DNA of 64,000 nt. Source: Massilia brevitalea (GTDB taxonomy: Bacteria; Pseudomonadota; Gammaproteobacteria; Burkholderiales; Burkholderiaceae_D). Positions 26,612-35,846 of the stretch are shown here, in pieces (positions within the stretch are counted from its first letter, which is position 1; the number at the start of each line of letters is the position of its first letter). The DNA lies in the NCBI RefSeq assembly GCF_030711405.1, contig NZ_JAULSI010000018.1, positions 49,769 through 113,768 on the forward strand, read 5' to 3'. Made by a program: the position numbers and the translations under genes. The notes beneath the pieces are model-generated. The model saw only the letters and a list, made by a program, of their open reading frames with translations. It made no database searches and was not told the DNA's origin.

Positions 26612-27868
26612 TTACAGATTCAGCGTGACGCTGCGTGGGCAATGGTCGCTGGTATCGATGCGCTGGCCCGGCGCCTGCACGACGGCCGTCTTGCGCGAGC
26701 CGATGTCCGGCGCCTGGCGCGCCGCCAGTGCGCCGCTCAGCACGATGTGGTCGAGGCCGGTAAAGCCGCGGCAGCCTTCTTCGATGCCGGTCAGCGGCAC
26801 CTGCTTCAGCGCACGGGTGCCATCGTTCAGTTCTTGCCACAGGTAGCGCGTGGCGACCTTGCCGATGGCATCCTGGTGCGGCACGCCGGCGGGGTTGCTG
26901 CCATCGGTACGCACCTTCTCCGGCGGGATATTCGCGGCGGCTTCCTCGTCGATGCGGCGGTTGAAATCGCCCAGCAGCACGAAGTCGGGGCTGCGCTGGC
27001 CCACGCTGTCGAGCCAGCGCTCGATCGGCGCGACCTGGCGGTTCAGGACCTGGCAGGCGGGATTCGGATCGTCGAGCAGGCGCGCCTGGTAGATCGGGGT
27101 CGGCACGATGTTGGCGCAGCTCGACTTCAGGTGCACGTTCAGGAAGCTGATGCGGCGGCCCGCCCAGTCCAGCTCCAGCGTCAGGCCAGGGCGCACCTTG
27201 CGCGCATCCTTGGCGCCCGGGTTGTCGCTCACCGCCAGGTCGGTATTCACGCTGCACTTGGCATTGGTCTCGCCCATGCTCTTGTCCCAGGCGAAAGCCG
27301 TGGTCTGGAAACCGTCGTGCGGGGCGTCGCAGGTGCCGAAGCGGTCGGCGTACTTGCCGAGCAGGGTCTTGATCACCTCGGCCGAGCGTACTTCCTGGAA
27401 GGCGATCACTTTCACGCCCTGTTTTTCGATCAGGTTGGCGATGGTCGTCTGCAGGCCGGTCAGCTTGGCGGCGTAGTCGGCGCCCGTGGGCGGCGTGGCG
27501 TTGTCGCGGCCCAGGTAGGCGTTACACGGCACCATCATCCCGGCTTTCTCCGGGCCGCCAGCCAGGCGTTCGGTATCGGCCACGCATTGGCGCGCGGCCT
27601 GCACGGCTTCGTCCGTCGGGCGCGACTGGCCCTTTTCGCGCTTCGGACGGGTATCGCACCAGTTGACGGCGGTGCAGACGGCCGCGTGGTGGTCGAAGTC
27701 CTGCTGCGAACCGGCCCAGGCCAGGTTGAACGAGGCGACGCCGATCTGGGCGGGCGGCGCCGACGCCGCCTTTGGCGCCGGGCCGGCGCTATGGGCGCAT
27801 GCGGTAAGGAGGAGCGGTGCCAGGAGGGCGATGGGTTTGCGAGTGAGCGTGCGGAGCGGATTGGTCAT
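26612..27868 (-). CDS. Lipoprotein of the endonuclease/exonuclease/phosphatase superfamily
   Basis: A 418-residue predicted lipoprotein. The signal peptide ends in the lipobox LLTAC (about residues 16-20), so it is likely membrane-anchored outside the cytoplasm. The EEP fold is seen in VIAFQEVRS (metal-binding Glu), FLNVHLKSSC, LLGDFNRRID and the terminal TSDHCPRSV with Asp-His. It should cleave a phosphodiester or phosphoester; nucleic acid, lipid or sugar-phosphate targets are all possible. Start MTNPLRTL at 27868 was chosen because it gives a proper lipoprotein signal. Confidence 0.83.
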   Translation of the reverse strand: MTNPLRTLTRKPIALLAPLLLTACAHSAGPAPKAASAPPAQIGVASFNLAWAGSQQDFDHHAAVCTAVNWCDTRPKREKGQSRPTDEAVQAARQCVADTERLAGGPEKAGMMVPCNAYLGRDNATPPTGADYAAKLTGLQTTIANLIEKQGVKVIAFQEVRSAEVIKTLLGKYADRFGTCDAPHDGFQTTAFAWDKSMGETNAKCSVNTDLAVSDNPGAKDARKVRPGLTLELDWAGRRISFLNVHLKSSCANIVPTPIYQARLLDDPNPACQVLNRQVAPIERWLDSVGQRSPDFVLLGDFNRRIDEEAAANIPPEKVRTDGSNPAGVPHQDAIGKVATRYLWQELNDGTRALKQVPLTGIEEGCRGFTGLDHIVLSGALAARQAPDIGSRKTAVVQAPGQRIDTSDHCPRSVTLNL

Positions 27869-28159
27869 CGTAAGGGCGACTGCCAGCCGTGCGACCGGCT
27901 GGAATGAATGGGGCGGTTGGAATCCCGAATGGGCAGAAGGATGGATTATCGCGGACTTCGGTGCTTGCAGCAATGCCAACGGGCGGAATGGCCGCGCTGC
28001 CGGTACGTTCATGCGATCTACGCTATGCTTGTCCGTTCGACAGTTCATGCACAAGGGCACGATGCGTATTTTGACGATTTATTCTCCGGACGCCATTCCA
28101 TGCCCGCAGGGCACTTCGGAAGGCGTGGGCCGCAACCATGACCGGGGAGCACGCGCCTG

Positions 28160-29281
28160 ATGTTTCATCTGATGTTCAGCCTCCCCTGCCTGGTCGTGCT
28201 CGTGCGCTGGCTTTGGCCGCTGCCCGTATCCGGACGTAGCAAGCTGGCGAGCGCAGTCGTGCTGCTGCTTGCCTCGCAATATCACCTGTGGTCGCGCCTG
28301 TCGTCAGGCAGCGTGTTTTCGCCGGAGTTTCCGAAGTTCCTGGTGATCGTGTTGAACTGGGCGTTCGGCGCAATATTGCTGCTGGCCGTGTTCCAGCTGC
28401 TGGTCGACCTTGGCGCATGCGTCGTCGCACTGGTGCGGCGCAGGCGTGTCGCCACCCCTGCGCGACTGCGCGCTGCGATCGGCATCGCGGCGATGCTGCT
28501 GGCCGCGCTCGGCGTCATGCAGGCAATCAAGCCGCCACAGCTGAAAGACGTGCAGATCGAGGTCAGGAATCTGCCGCGCGAATTCGATGGCTACCGGGTG
28601 CTGCACCTGACCGACCTGCACATCAGCCGCCTGTTCGACGCGCCATGGACGCGCAAGGTCGTCGACGATGCGAATGCGCTTGGCGCCGACCTGATCGTCA
28701 TTACCGGTGACCTTATCGATGGCAATATTGCGCAGCGCGAAGCCGACGTGGCCGCGCTACGCGATTTAAGCGCCCCGGACGGGGTCTGGGTCATTCCCGG
28801 CAACCACGAGTATTTTTTCGGCCACAGCGAATGGATGGCGTATTTCGCAGGGCTCGGCATGACGCCGCTGGACAATAGCCACGCCGTCATCAAACGGGGA
28901 GCCGGGCAACTCGTGCTCGCCGGCGTGAACGACGTCACCGCCCCGCAAACCGGCGCCCCGGCGCCCGACCTCGATGCTGCGTTACGCGGCGCACCGGCGG
29001 GCGTGCCGGTCATCCTGCTCGATCACCAGCCCAGGAATGCGCGCTTGTCGGCCAGCCGCGGCGTTGCGCTGCAATTGTCCGGCCATACGCACGGCGGCAT
29101 GATCATTGGGCTCGACCGCGTCGTGGCGCGGGCGAACAACGGCTTCGTGTCGGGCCGCTACGAGGTCGACGGCATGACGCTCTACCTGAACAACGGCACG
29201 GCACTCTGGCCAGGCTTTGCGCTTCGACTGGGGGTGCCTGCCGAGCTGACCCGCATCACGCTGCGGCGCCAGGCGCCCTAA
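28160..29281 (+). CDS. Membrane-anchored metallophosphoesterase, YkuE-like
   Basis: A 373-residue calcineurin-like phosphoesterase with about four N-terminal transmembrane segments (residues 4-120). Metal-binding motifs in order: LTDLHIS, ITGDLID, PGNHEYF, LDHQP and SGHTHGGM. The family includes YkuE and UDP-2,3-diacylglucosamine pyrophosphatase-like enzymes acting on lipids or nucleotides at the membrane. GGGGAG at 28144-28149 precedes ATG 28160. It is divergent from the EEP lipoprotein gene across about 290 bases in which no gene was seen. Confidence 0.88.
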   Translation: MFHLMFSLPCLVVLVRWLWPLPVSGRSKLASAVVLLLASQYHLWSRLSSGSVFSPEFPKFLVIVLNWAFGAILLLAVFQLLVDLGACVVALVRRRRVATPARLRAAIGIAAMLLAALGVMQAIKPPQLKDVQIEVRNLPREFDGYRVLHLTDLHISRLFDAPWTRKVVDDANALGADLIVITGDLIDGNIAQREADVAALRDLSAPDGVWVIPGNHEYFFGHSEWMAYFAGLGMTPLDNSHAVIKRGAGQLVLAGVNDVTAPQTGAPAPDLDAALRGAPAGVPVILLDHQPRNARLSASRGVALQLSGHTHGGMIIGLDRVVARANNGFVSGRYEVDGMTLYLNNGTALWPGFALRLGVPAELTRITLRRQAP

Positions 29282-29334
29282 AGTGCACTATCATCGACAG
29301 GCGTCAGGCATGCAGCGGAAGGCCAGCGTCACGG

Positions 29335-29580
29335 CTACTGACCGACGCAAATAATCCTGGTCTCGTATGCGGCTGCATTGTCTTTCTTCTTGGCAGCCCA
29401 ATCGATGACCTCCTGAGCGTCGGCGATGGTCATGACGGTCGCTTTTTCCTTGTTCTTGATGAAGGAAACGCCTTCAAACTTGCCGTCTTTGCTGCGCATC
29501 ACCCTGGCGAATACAGAGGGTTTGCCCTCTTCGCTGCGTTTGGTTTGCTGGACGAGGTAACGCTGGTCGATGGCTTCCAT
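29335..29580 (-). CDS. Hypothetical protein
   Basis: An 81-residue protein from MEAIDQRYL. Charged and soluble, with KDGKFEGVSFIKNKEKATVM in the middle and a single Cys near the C terminus. I do not recognise it. The open frame reaches back to 29709, which would give 124 residues, but that start sits against the tRNA operon's terminator, leaving no room for a promoter. Neither start has a good ribosome site. Could be spurious. Confidence 0.4.
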   Translation of the reverse strand: MEAIDQRYLVQQTKRSEEGKPSVFARVMRSKDGKFEGVSFIKNKEKATVMTIADAQEVIDWAAKKKDNAAAYETRIICVGQ

Positions 29581-29715
29581 GCTGATGTCGTGTACGTAAT
29601 GATGAATGCTGCATTTTACCGCGTACGCATGATCGGAGGGTTCGATCGGGCGCGGGCAAGCAACAGCTTTGTTGGGGCCGTCAGGGATCGATAGTAAAGA
29701 GATGTACAAAACGAA

Positions 29716-29737
29716 ACGGGCCTCGAATGAGGCCCGT
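29716..29737 (-). terminator. Terminator of the tRNA operon
   Basis: Perfect stem ACGGGCCTC / GAGGCCCGT with a four-base loop, 12 bases beyond the 3' end of tRNA-Cys on the minus strand, followed on that strand by T-rich TTCGTTTT. Confidence 0.85.
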
Positions 29738-29749
29738 GCGTTTATTATT

Positions 29750-29823
29750 TGGAGGCGAGGATCGGAGTCGAACCGACCTAGACGGCTTTGCAGGCCGCTG
29801 CATAACCGCTTTGCTACCTCGCC
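29750..29823 (-). tRNA. tRNA-Cys (GCA)
   Basis: 74-base cloverleaf ending in encoded CCA. Acceptor stem GGCGAGG/CCTCGCC, T-loop GGTTCGACTCC, anticodon loop CTGCAAA giving GCA. Last tRNA of the operon. Confidence 0.96.
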
Positions 29824-29900
29824 AGAGGATATAGTGCGCTTGATCGATGCGGACGGTTATGAGCCACATCAACAAGGGAAGAGCTTGTCTTCCTGAATTC

Positions 29901-29976
29901 TGGAGCGGGAGAAGAGTCTCGAACTCTCGACCTCAACCTTGGCAAGGTTGCGCTCTACCAACTGAGCTACTCCCGC
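29901..29976 (-). tRNA. tRNA-Gly (GCC), copy nearest tRNA-Cys
   Basis: 76-base cloverleaf with encoded CCA. Acceptor GCGGGAG/CTCCCGC, D-loop AGCTCAGTTGGTAGAGC, anticodon loop TTGCCAA, T-loop GTTCGAGAC. Identical to the other five copies. Confidence 0.97.
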
Positions 29977-30006
29977 ATTGGAGTACTGCTTTTGACACTC
30001 GCTTTA

Positions 30007-30082
30007 TGGAGCGGGAGAAGAGTCTCGAACTCTCGACCTCAACCTTGGCAAGGTTGCGCTCTACCAACTGAGCTACTCCCGC
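30007..30082 (-). tRNA. tRNA-Gly (GCC)
   Basis: Identical 76-base copy with encoded CCA. The 30-base spacer separating it from the copy at 29901 recurs before two other copies. Confidence 0.97.
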
Positions 30083-30131
30083 ACGGAGTGTACTGCCGAC
30101 TTGCTACCACTTTTACTACTGTGCTTCCGAA

Positions 30132-30207
30132 TGGAGCGGGAGAAGAGTCTCGAACTCTCGACCTCAACCTTGGCAAGGTTGCGCTCTACCAACTGAGCTA
30201 CTCCCGC
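30132..30207 (-). tRNA. tRNA-Gly (GCC)
   Basis: Identical 76-base copy with encoded CCA. The spacer between it and the copy at 30007 is longer (49 bases) and different in sequence. Confidence 0.97.
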
Positions 30208-30237
30208 ATTGGAGTACTGCTTTTGACACTCGCTTTA

Positions 30238-30313
30238 TGGAGCGGGAGAAGAGTCTCGAACTCTCGACCTCAACCTTGGCAAGGTTGCGCTCTACCAACT
30301 GAGCTACTCCCGC
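30238..30313 (-). tRNA. tRNA-Gly (GCC)
   Basis: Identical 76-base copy with encoded CCA. It is flanked by two copies of the recurring 30-base spacer (GGAGTACTGCTTTTGACACT is its core). Confidence 0.97.
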
Positions 30314-30343
30314 ATTGAGGTACTGCTTTTGACACTCGCTTTA

Positions 30344-30419
30344 TGGAGCGGGAGAAGAGTCTCGAACTCTCGACCTCAACCTTGGCAAGGTTGCGCTCTA
30401 CCAACTGAGCTACTCCCGC
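30344..30419 (-). tRNA. tRNA-Gly (GCC)
   Basis: Identical 76-base copy with encoded CCA. The adjoining spacer (30314-30343) is the recurring one, differing by a GA/AG swap. Confidence 0.97.
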
Positions 30420-30505
30420 ATTGTGGAGACACGCATTATCGCAGAAATCGTTTCAACTTCCAAGACAACTTGTTTCTACTGTGTTACGCCGACATTTTGC
30501 AAACC

Positions 30506-30581
30506 TGGAGCGGGAGAAGAGTCTCGAACTCTCGACCTCAACCTTGGCAAGGTTGCGCTCTACCAACTGAGCTACTCCCGC
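30506..30581 (-). tRNA. tRNA-Gly (GCC), promoter-proximal copy
   Basis: Identical 76-base copy with encoded CCA, first of the operon. It is separated from the next copy by 86 unrelated bases and preceded by a good sigma-70 promoter. Confidence 0.97.
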
Positions 30582-30623
30582 TTTGTCTTTCGCTTGCTGC
30601 GATGTCGTTCACAACAGGCAAGC

Positions 30624-30651
30624 ATTATAGATGATCTGATCCGTACGTCAA
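30624..30651 (-). promoter_or_regulatory. Promoter of the tRNA-Gly/tRNA-Cys operon
   Basis: On the minus strand TTGACG (30646-30651), a 16-base spacer, then a perfect TATAAT (30624-30629). The -10 box lies 43 bases upstream of the first tRNA-Gly 5' end. No GC-rich discriminator was examined in detail. Confidence 0.75.
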
Positions 30652-30670
30652 GGATGGCAGAGAATTAATT

Positions 30671-31249
30671 TTACATATTCCCGCTTTTTTCCTTAATCAA
30701 TGGCCACGCACGGCGCAGATAGTAGAACATCGACCATACCGTCAGCAGGCCGGCGATCCACAGGAAGACCTGGCCCCAGTAGTACATGTCGATGCCGAAC
30801 AGGTGCTCGTGGAACAGCAGCATCGGGATCGCGGCCATCTGGGCAGCAGTCTTTACCTTGCCGATCGAGCTCACCGCCACCGACTTGCGCGCGCCGATCT
30901 CGGCCATCCATTCGCGCAGCGCCGAGATGGTGATCTCGCGGCCGATGATGACGAAGGCGATGATGGCGTTCACGCGGTCGAGCTGGATCAGCACCAATAG
31001 CGCGCCGGCCACCATCAGCTTGTCGGCCACCGGGTCGAGGAAGGCGCCGAAGGCCGAGGTTTCGTTCCAGCGTCGCGCCAGGAAGCCATCGAACCAGTCG
31101 GTGACGGCAGCGATGATGAAAATCAGCGTGGCGGCCAGGTTTTGCTCGGGACGCGTGAGCCAGTGATCGGGCAGGTAGAAAACGCCGACGACGAGGGGAA
31201 TCAGGGCGACACGTAACCAGGTCAGGAGAATCGGGATGTTGAAAGGCAT
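30671..31249 (-). CDS. pgsA: CDP-diacylglycerol--glycerol-3-phosphate 3-phosphatidyltransferase
   Basis: A 192-residue inner-membrane enzyme that makes phosphatidylglycerophosphate, the committed step to phosphatidylglycerol and cardiolipin. The CDP-alcohol phosphotransferase signature DG-x2-AR-x8-G-x3-D-x3-D is complete in DGFLARRWNETSAFGAFLDP plus VADK. Four to five hydrophobic segments are present. ATG 31249 (MPFNIPILLTWLR) matches the family N terminus; the longer frame does not. It lies downstream of uvrC on the same strand, the usual order, but separated by palindromic repeat copy 2. Confidence 0.95.
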   Translation of the reverse strand: MPFNIPILLTWLRVALIPLVVGVFYLPDHWLTRPEQNLAATLIFIIAAVTDWFDGFLARRWNETSAFGAFLDPVADKLMVAGALLVLIQLDRVNAIIAFVIIGREITISALREWMAEIGARKSVAVSSIGKVKTAAQMAAIPMLLFHEHLFGIDMYYWGQVFLWIAGLLTVWSMFYYLRRAWPLIKEKSGNM

Positions 31250-31363
31250 GAGGGCGTGAACTGGCTTACCGTTAAAAAGGGTCGCCGCTAGTCTACATGG
31301 GTATTGCAAATTGGACTAGGTGAGCTCAGCCGTAACGGACGCGGGCCTGGATGTTGGTTGGAT

Positions 31364-31535
31364 GGCTTTTCGTAGGGTGGGCTCTTGAGCCCACGCGGTG
31401 CCACGGATGATTGGTCGAAAAACGGAATCATGCCGCTGTTTCAACAATGATCGATTGTCCGGGCCGCTTCGCGGACAGTCGCAAATGATCAACCGCCGTA
31501 CCGCGTGGGCACGAGTGCCCACCCTACGAAAAGCC
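31364..31535. repeat. Composite palindromic repeat, copy 2 (BIME-like)
   Basis: Inverted 35-base arms at 31364-31398 and 31501-31535 with three differences. One arm has stem GTGGGCTC/GAGCCCAC, the other GTGGGCAC/GTGCCCAC, so a base pair has changed on both sides of the stem; the third difference is in the loop. Each arm begins (or ends, inverted) with GTAG directly at the hairpin foot. It fills most of the 301-base gap between uvrC and pgsA; I see nothing else there. Confidence 0.88.
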
Positions 31536-31550
31536 CGATGCGCCGGATTA

Positions 31551-33674
31551 TCAGTGCAGCTGGCGATAAATCTCTTCCGCCAGGGCAGTGGAAATCCCCT
31601 CGACCTGGCACAGGTCTTCCACGCTGGCGTCGACCACGCCGCGCAGGCCGCCGAAGCGGGCCAGCAGGCGCTGGCGGCGCTTGGCGCCGATGCCTTCGAT
31701 TTCCTCGAGGCGCGAGGCCTGGCGCGCCTTGGCACGCTTGGCGCGCATGCCGGTGATGGCGAAGCGGTGCGCCTCGTCGCGGATCAGGGCGACGAGCATC
31801 AGCGCCGCCGATTCCTTGCCCAGCTCCTGGGCCGCGCGGCCATCGGCGAAGATCAGGGTTTCCAGGCCCACGCGGCGCCCTTCCCCCTTGGCCACGCCGA
31901 CGATCAGGCCGATATCCAGCCCGAGTTCGGTCAACACCTGGCGCGCCATTTCCACTTGGCCCTTGCCGCCGTCGACCAGCACCACGTCGGGCATGATGCC
32001 GTCGCCGCTCGCGACCTTTTCGTAGCGGCGCGTGAGGACCTGCCGCATCGCGGCATAGTCGTCGCCCGGCGTGATGCCGTTGATGTTGTAGCGCCGGTAT
32101 TCCGCGTTCTGCATCGCGTGATGATGGAACACCACGCAGGATGCCTGCGTCGCCTCCCCTGCCGTATGGCTGATGTCGAAGCATTCGATGCGCAGGGAGT
32201 CGAGATCGGCCGCGTCCAGCGACAAGGTCTCGGCCAGCGCGCGCGTACGCGATTGCTGCGACCCTTGTTCAGACAGCAAACGGGCCAGCGAGATCTCGGC
32301 GCCCTTTTGAGCGAGCTCAAGCCACTGGCGGCGCTGGCCTTGCGGCTGGAAGATCAGGTTGATGCGGTGCCCGCACTGCTCGGTCAGCGCCACCATCAGT
32401 TCCGGCTGGTCGAACTCGATGTTCAGGATCAGCGTGCCGGGGATAAAGCTGCCGGTGTAGTGCTGGACCAGGAAAGCGGCCAGCACCTCGCACTCGATCG
32501 ACTTCTCGGCAATCGCCTCGCCCACCTGCGTCGGGAAATAGGCGCGGTCGCCCAGGTGGCGCCCGCCGCGCACCATGGCCAGGTTGACGCAGGCGCGCCC
32601 GCCCTGCACCACCACGGCAATCACGTCGACGTCGGCGTCGCCCGTGGTTTCCATGCTCTGCTGGTGCAGCACGCGCGACAGCGACTGGATCTGGTTGCGC
32701 ACGCCGGCGGCCTGCTCGAACATCAGCTTTTCGGCGAAGCTCTGCATCTTTTGCTGCAGGTCGTCCATGACCTCGTTCTGGCGCCCGCGCAGGAACTTCG
32801 CGGCGTTCTCGACGTCTACCTTGTACGCATCCTTGTCGATGAGATTCACGCAAGGCCCGCTGCAGCGGCCGATCTGGTGCAGCAGGCAGGGGCGCGTGCG
32901 ATTCGCGAATACGCTGTCCTCGCAGGTGCGCAGCATGAACACCTTTTGCAGGATCTGCATCGACTCCTTCACCGCCCAGGCGCTCGGGAAGGGGCCGAAG
33001 TACTGGTTCTTGCGATCGAGGGCGCCGCGGTAATAGGCCATGCGCGGGAAGTCGCCGTGCGTGATCTTCAGGTACGGATAGGATTTGTCGTCGCGGAACA
33101 GGATGTTGTAGCGCGGCTTGAGTGCCTTGATCAGGTTGTTTTCCAGGATCAGGGCTTCGGCTTCGCTGTGCGTCACCGAGGTTTCCAGGTTCGCGATCTG
33201 CGAGACCATCATCGCGATGCGCGGGCTCGACAGGTTTTTCTGGAAATAGCTCGACACGCGCTTCTTGAGGTTGCGCGCCTTGCCGACGTACAGCACGCTC
33301 CCGTTGGCGTCGAAGTAGCGGTACACGCCCGGCAGATCGGGCAGCTTGGCCACGGTCGCCAGCACCAGTTCGCGCGCAGTGGCGGTCACCTGCACGGGGC
33401 CGGCGGCATCCTGTTTCAGCGTCGCGCTGAGTTCTTCCTTGACCGCTTGCCGCGAGTCGGGGCGCGAACGTGTGGCCGGGTCCGCCTGCAACATCGCCTC
33501 ACCCGCCTCGGGGCCGGGAATATAGGGCGGCTTGCCCTCGGCAGCCTGGGGCGGCTGGGCCGTGTCCTCGTCCGGCCTTGCGTACGCTGCGGGCGCCTCC
33601 GCTGCCGTATCGGCAAGGGCTTGGCTCGGTTCCGGACTGTCCGGCAATTCGGGGGCTTGCACTTCCTTGGTCAC
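31551..33674 (-). CDS. uvrC: UvrABC excinuclease subunit C
   Basis: A 707-residue nucleotide-excision-repair nuclease that cuts both sides of a lesion in the UvrB-DNA complex. GIY-YIG nuclease at about 112-140 (LPGVYRYFD...[13 protein letters not shown]), a UvrB-binding UVR region near 300 ([20 protein letters not shown]), the RNase H-like nuclease region ([11 protein letters not shown]), and C-terminal helix-hairpin-helix motifs ([20 protein letters not shown]). The family is normally about 610 residues; here the reading frame adds about 95 Ala/Pro/Glu-rich residues before the nuclease. The start shown is GTG without a clear ribosome site, so the true start may be inside that extension. Confidence 0.94.
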   Translation of the reverse strand: MTKEVQAPELPDSPEPSQALADTAAEAPAAYARPDEDTAQPPQAAEGKPPYIPGPEAGEAMLQADPATRSRPDSRQAVKEELSATLKQDAAGPVQVTATARELVLATVAKLPDLPGVYRYFDANGSVLYVGKARNLKKRVSSYFQKNLSSPRIAMMVSQIANLETSVTHSEAEALILENNLIKALKPRYNILFRDDKSYPYLKITHGDFPRMAYYRGALDRKNQYFGPFPSAWAVKESMQILQKVFMLRTCEDSVFANRTRPCLLHQIGRCSGPCVNLIDKDAYKVDVENAAKFLRGRQNEVMDDLQQKMQSFAEKLMFEQAAGVRNQIQSLSRVLHQQSMETTGDADVDVIAVVVQGGRACVNLAMVRGGRHLGDRAYFPTQVGEAIAEKSIECEVLAAFLVQHYTGSFIPGTLILNIEFDQPELMVALTEQCGHRINLIFQPQGQRRQWLELAQKGAEISLARLLSEQGSQQSRTRALAETLSLDAADLDSLRIECFDISHTAGEATQASCVVFHHHAMQNAEYRRYNINGITPGDDYAAMRQVLTRRYEKVASGDGIMPDVVLVDGGKGQVEMARQVLTELGLDIGLIVGVAKGEGRRVGLETLIFADGRAAQELGKESAALMLVALIRDEAHRFAITGMRAKRAKARQASRLEEIEGIGAKRRQRLLARFGGLRGVVDASVEDLCQVEGISTALAEEIYRQLH

Positions 33675-33699
33675 TGGCTTGTCGCTTGCTCGATGTATT

Positions 33700-33738
33700 A
33701 GGTTTGCACGATCAGGTTTGCACGATCAGGTTTGCACG
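33700..33738. repeat. Tandem 14-base repeat overlapping the acpS stop
   Basis: Unit AGGTTTGCACGATC occurs at 33700-33713 and 33714-33727, and 11 bases of it at 33728-33738. The third unit encodes the last residues of AcpS and its stop codon lies at the junction with the second. Confidence 0.85.
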
Positions 33739-34127
33739 TCGCGGGTGACGATGACGAATGCGACGCCGTAGTCGGCCTCGTCGCTGATCGTCACCTGGGC
33801 GCTCAGTTGCTTCTGCTGCATGAAGTCGGCCAGGGCGCCGCTGCATACGATGGTCGGCTTGCCGCTCGGGTCGTTCAGCATCTGCGCCGAGCGCCAGGTC
33901 ATGGGCATGCGCATGCCCAGGCCGATGGCTTTCGAAAACGCTTCCTTGGCCGAGAAGCGCGTGGCCAGGAAACGCAGGCCGCGCACTTCGCTGCGGGCAC
34001 GGCGCGCGTGGTATTTCTCGAGTTCCTGGGGCCCCAGGATCTTTTCGGCGAAGCGATCGCCGTTGCGTGCGAGCGCGGCCTCGACACGCGAAATCTGGAC
34101 GATGTCGGTGCCGATGCCGTAGATCAT
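33726..34127 (-). CDS. acpS: Holo-[acyl-carrier-protein] synthase
   Basis: A 133-residue phosphopantetheinyl transferase that converts apo-ACP to the active carrier of fatty-acid synthesis. Family signatures: [16 protein letters not shown] with a metal-binding Asp, [13 protein letters not shown] with the second acid residue, and [16 protein letters not shown]. Start overlaps the pdxJ stop by four bases. The last codons are made from a short tandem repeat. Confidence 0.95.
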   Translation of the reverse strand: MIYGIGTDIVQISRVEAALARNGDRFAEKILGPQELEKYHARRARSEVRGLRFLATRFSAKEAFSKAIGLGMRMPMTWRSAQMLNDPSGKPTIVCSGALADFMQQKQLSAQVTISDEADYGVAFVIVTRDVQT

Positions 34128-34894
34128 TGCGCCCCCAGGCTCACGCCGAGGCGCGCCGCGACCATGATCGCCTTCATCTCGCGCACCGCGTTTTCCCAGC
34201 CGGCAAACAGGGCGTGGGCAACGATGGCGTGGCCGATGTTCAGTTCGGCGATGTCCTTGATGGCCGCCACCGCCTGCACATTCGTGTAGTGCAGGCCGTG
34301 GCCGGCGTTCACCACCAGGCCGTGCTTGACGCCGGCGGCAACGCCCACCTTGATGCGCGCCAGCTCGCTCGCCGCTTCGGCGCCTTCGGCTTCGGCATAG
34401 CGCCCCGTGTGCAGCTCGATCACGGTGGCGCCGGTTTTCGCCGCCGCCTCGATCTGCTGCGCGTCGGCGTCGATGAACAGCGACACGCGGATGCCCTCGC
34501 CTTTCAGCTGCTTCACGGCCGCTTCCACCTCGTTGAAGTAGCGGATCACGTCCAGCCCGCCTTCGGTCGTTACTTCCTCGCGCCGCTCGGGCACCAGGCA
34601 GACGTCCTGCGGACGCACCTGGCAGGCGAAGTCGATCATTTCCCGGGTCACGGCCGCTTCCAGGTTCATGCGCGTGGCCAATTGCGGGCGAATGGCGAGC
34701 ACGTCGGCATCCTTGATGTGGCGGCGGTCTTCGCGCAGGTGCAGCGTGATCAAATCGGCGCCGGCCTGTTCGGCCAGCAGCGCGGCGCGCAGCGGGTCCG
34801 GATAGACGGTGCCGCGCGCATTGCGCACGGTGGCGATGTGGTCGATGTTCACGCCCAGGTCGATGACGGGGCCGACGGGTTGGAGGAAGCTCAT
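34124..34894 (-). CDS. pdxJ: Pyridoxine 5'-phosphate synthase
   Basis: A 256-residue TIM-barrel enzyme that condenses 3-amino-2-oxopropyl phosphate with 1-deoxyxylulose 5-phosphate in the DXP-dependent vitamin B6 pathway. [17 protein letters not shown] and [12 protein letters not shown] near the N terminus, and [10 protein letters not shown] further on, are family signatures. Coupled by overlap to acpS, the same pair found in many proteobacteria. Confidence 0.96.
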   Translation of the reverse strand: MSFLQPVGPVIDLGVNIDHIATVRNARGTVYPDPLRAALLAEQAGADLITLHLREDRRHIKDADVLAIRPQLATRMNLEAAVTREMIDFACQVRPQDVCLVPERREEVTTEGGLDVIRYFNEVEAAVKQLKGEGIRVSLFIDADAQQIEAAAKTGATVIELHTGRYAEAEGAEAASELARIKVGVAAGVKHGLVVNAGHGLHYTNVQAVAAIKDIAELNIGHAIVAHALFAGWENAVREMKAIMVAARLGVSLGAQ

Positions 34895-34907
34895 GGTTGT
34901 TCTTTTC

Positions 34908-35822
34908 TTATAACTGCATCAGGTCAATCAAAATCTGCCGGGTATTCAGCGGCGCCCCGTTCAACTGGTGGGCCAGCAGGAAGCGCATCAGCTGCTTGCT
35001 CTGGCTCTGCGTTACCGGGTCGGCATAATCCTCGCGCTCCATGTCGAGCAGGGTCTTGCCGGACACCACGGGCCAGACATCGGACATGGAGGCTTCGCGC
35101 GCACCGCGTTCGGGGTCGACCACATAGCGCTCGCCGGGGTCGACCGCCTCGCGCGTGCCGGTCGAGCGGCCGAGGTTGGCAGCGACGCCTGTTTCCTTAA
35201 GTAGGGCTCTTTCGAATTTTCGCAAGACGATTTGTGCAGGTTCGTCGTGCGCCAGTTCGTTGAGGGTAGACACGTAGTGGTCGAACAAGGCCCGGTGCGC
35301 ATCGTCGCGCGCCAGCAATTTCACCAGCAATTCGTTCAGGTAAAAGCCACATAGCAAGGCCGTGCGCTCGATCGGCAGCATGCCGCCCACCCATTCGGCG
35401 TCGATCAGCGTACGCAGCTCCGACTTGCCGCTCCACGACACGGATAAAGGCTGGAAGGTCTGCAGCACCCCGCGCAGCTTCGACAGCGGCCGTTTCGCGC
35501 CCTTGGCCACGACCGCGATGCGGCCATGATCGCGCGTGAACAGGTCCACGATGAGGCTGGTTTCCTTGTAGGGATAGCTGTGCAGCACAAAGGCCGGCTG
35601 GCCATTCACGCGGGTTTCGCGGATTGGCGCGCGGCTGCGGCGCACGGGCGGCGGCGCATAGGCCGGGCTCGCTTCCGCGACCTGCAGGACCGGTGGCTGC
35701 ATCTCGGTGATGCGCAGTTCCGCCACCGGCATGTCGTTGACCGCAGGAGGCGCTGGCGGCGCCTCGGAAACATCAGGCGCCGCTGCAGCGTGGTCGTGAT
35801 CGTGGTTGTCGGGGCTCGTCAT
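34908..35822 (-). CDS. recO: DNA repair protein RecO
   Basis: A 304-residue RecO, which with RecR loads RecA on single-stranded DNA. The OB-fold region starts near residue 68 ([20 protein letters not shown], then [20 protein letters not shown]). The C-terminal helical part includes [13 protein letters not shown]. About 65 Pro/Ala-rich residues precede the usual start; no ribosome site is obvious before ATG 35822. It follows era with a 24-base gap in the conserved rnc-era-recO-pdxJ-acpS operon. Confidence 0.93.
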   Translation of the reverse strand: MTSPDNHDHDHAAAAPDVSEAPPAPPAVNDMPVAELRITEMQPPVLQVAEASPAYAPPPVRRSRAPIRETRVNGQPAFVLHSYPYKETSLIVDLFTRDHGRIAVVAKGAKRPLSKLRGVLQTFQPLSVSWSGKSELRTLIDAEWVGGMLPIERTALLCGFYLNELLVKLLARDDAHRALFDHYVSTLNELAHDEPAQIVLRKFERALLKETGVAANLGRSTGTREAVDPGERYVVDPERGAREASMSDVWPVVSGKTLLDMEREDYADPVTQSQSKQLMRFLLAHQLNGAPLNTRQILIDLMQL

Positions 35823-35846
35823 GCGTGGGAGGCGAACCGTGAAGGC

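Noticed and set aside
29901..30581. Regularly spaced repeats that could suggest a CRISPR array
   Set aside because: The repeats are complete 76-base tRNA-Gly genes and the spacers are related to each other rather than unique.
29847..30634. Repeated small frames encoding a recurring SGRRVSNSRPQPWQG peptide
   Set aside because: These are antisense translations of the tandem tRNA-Gly genes, a well-known kind of misannotation.
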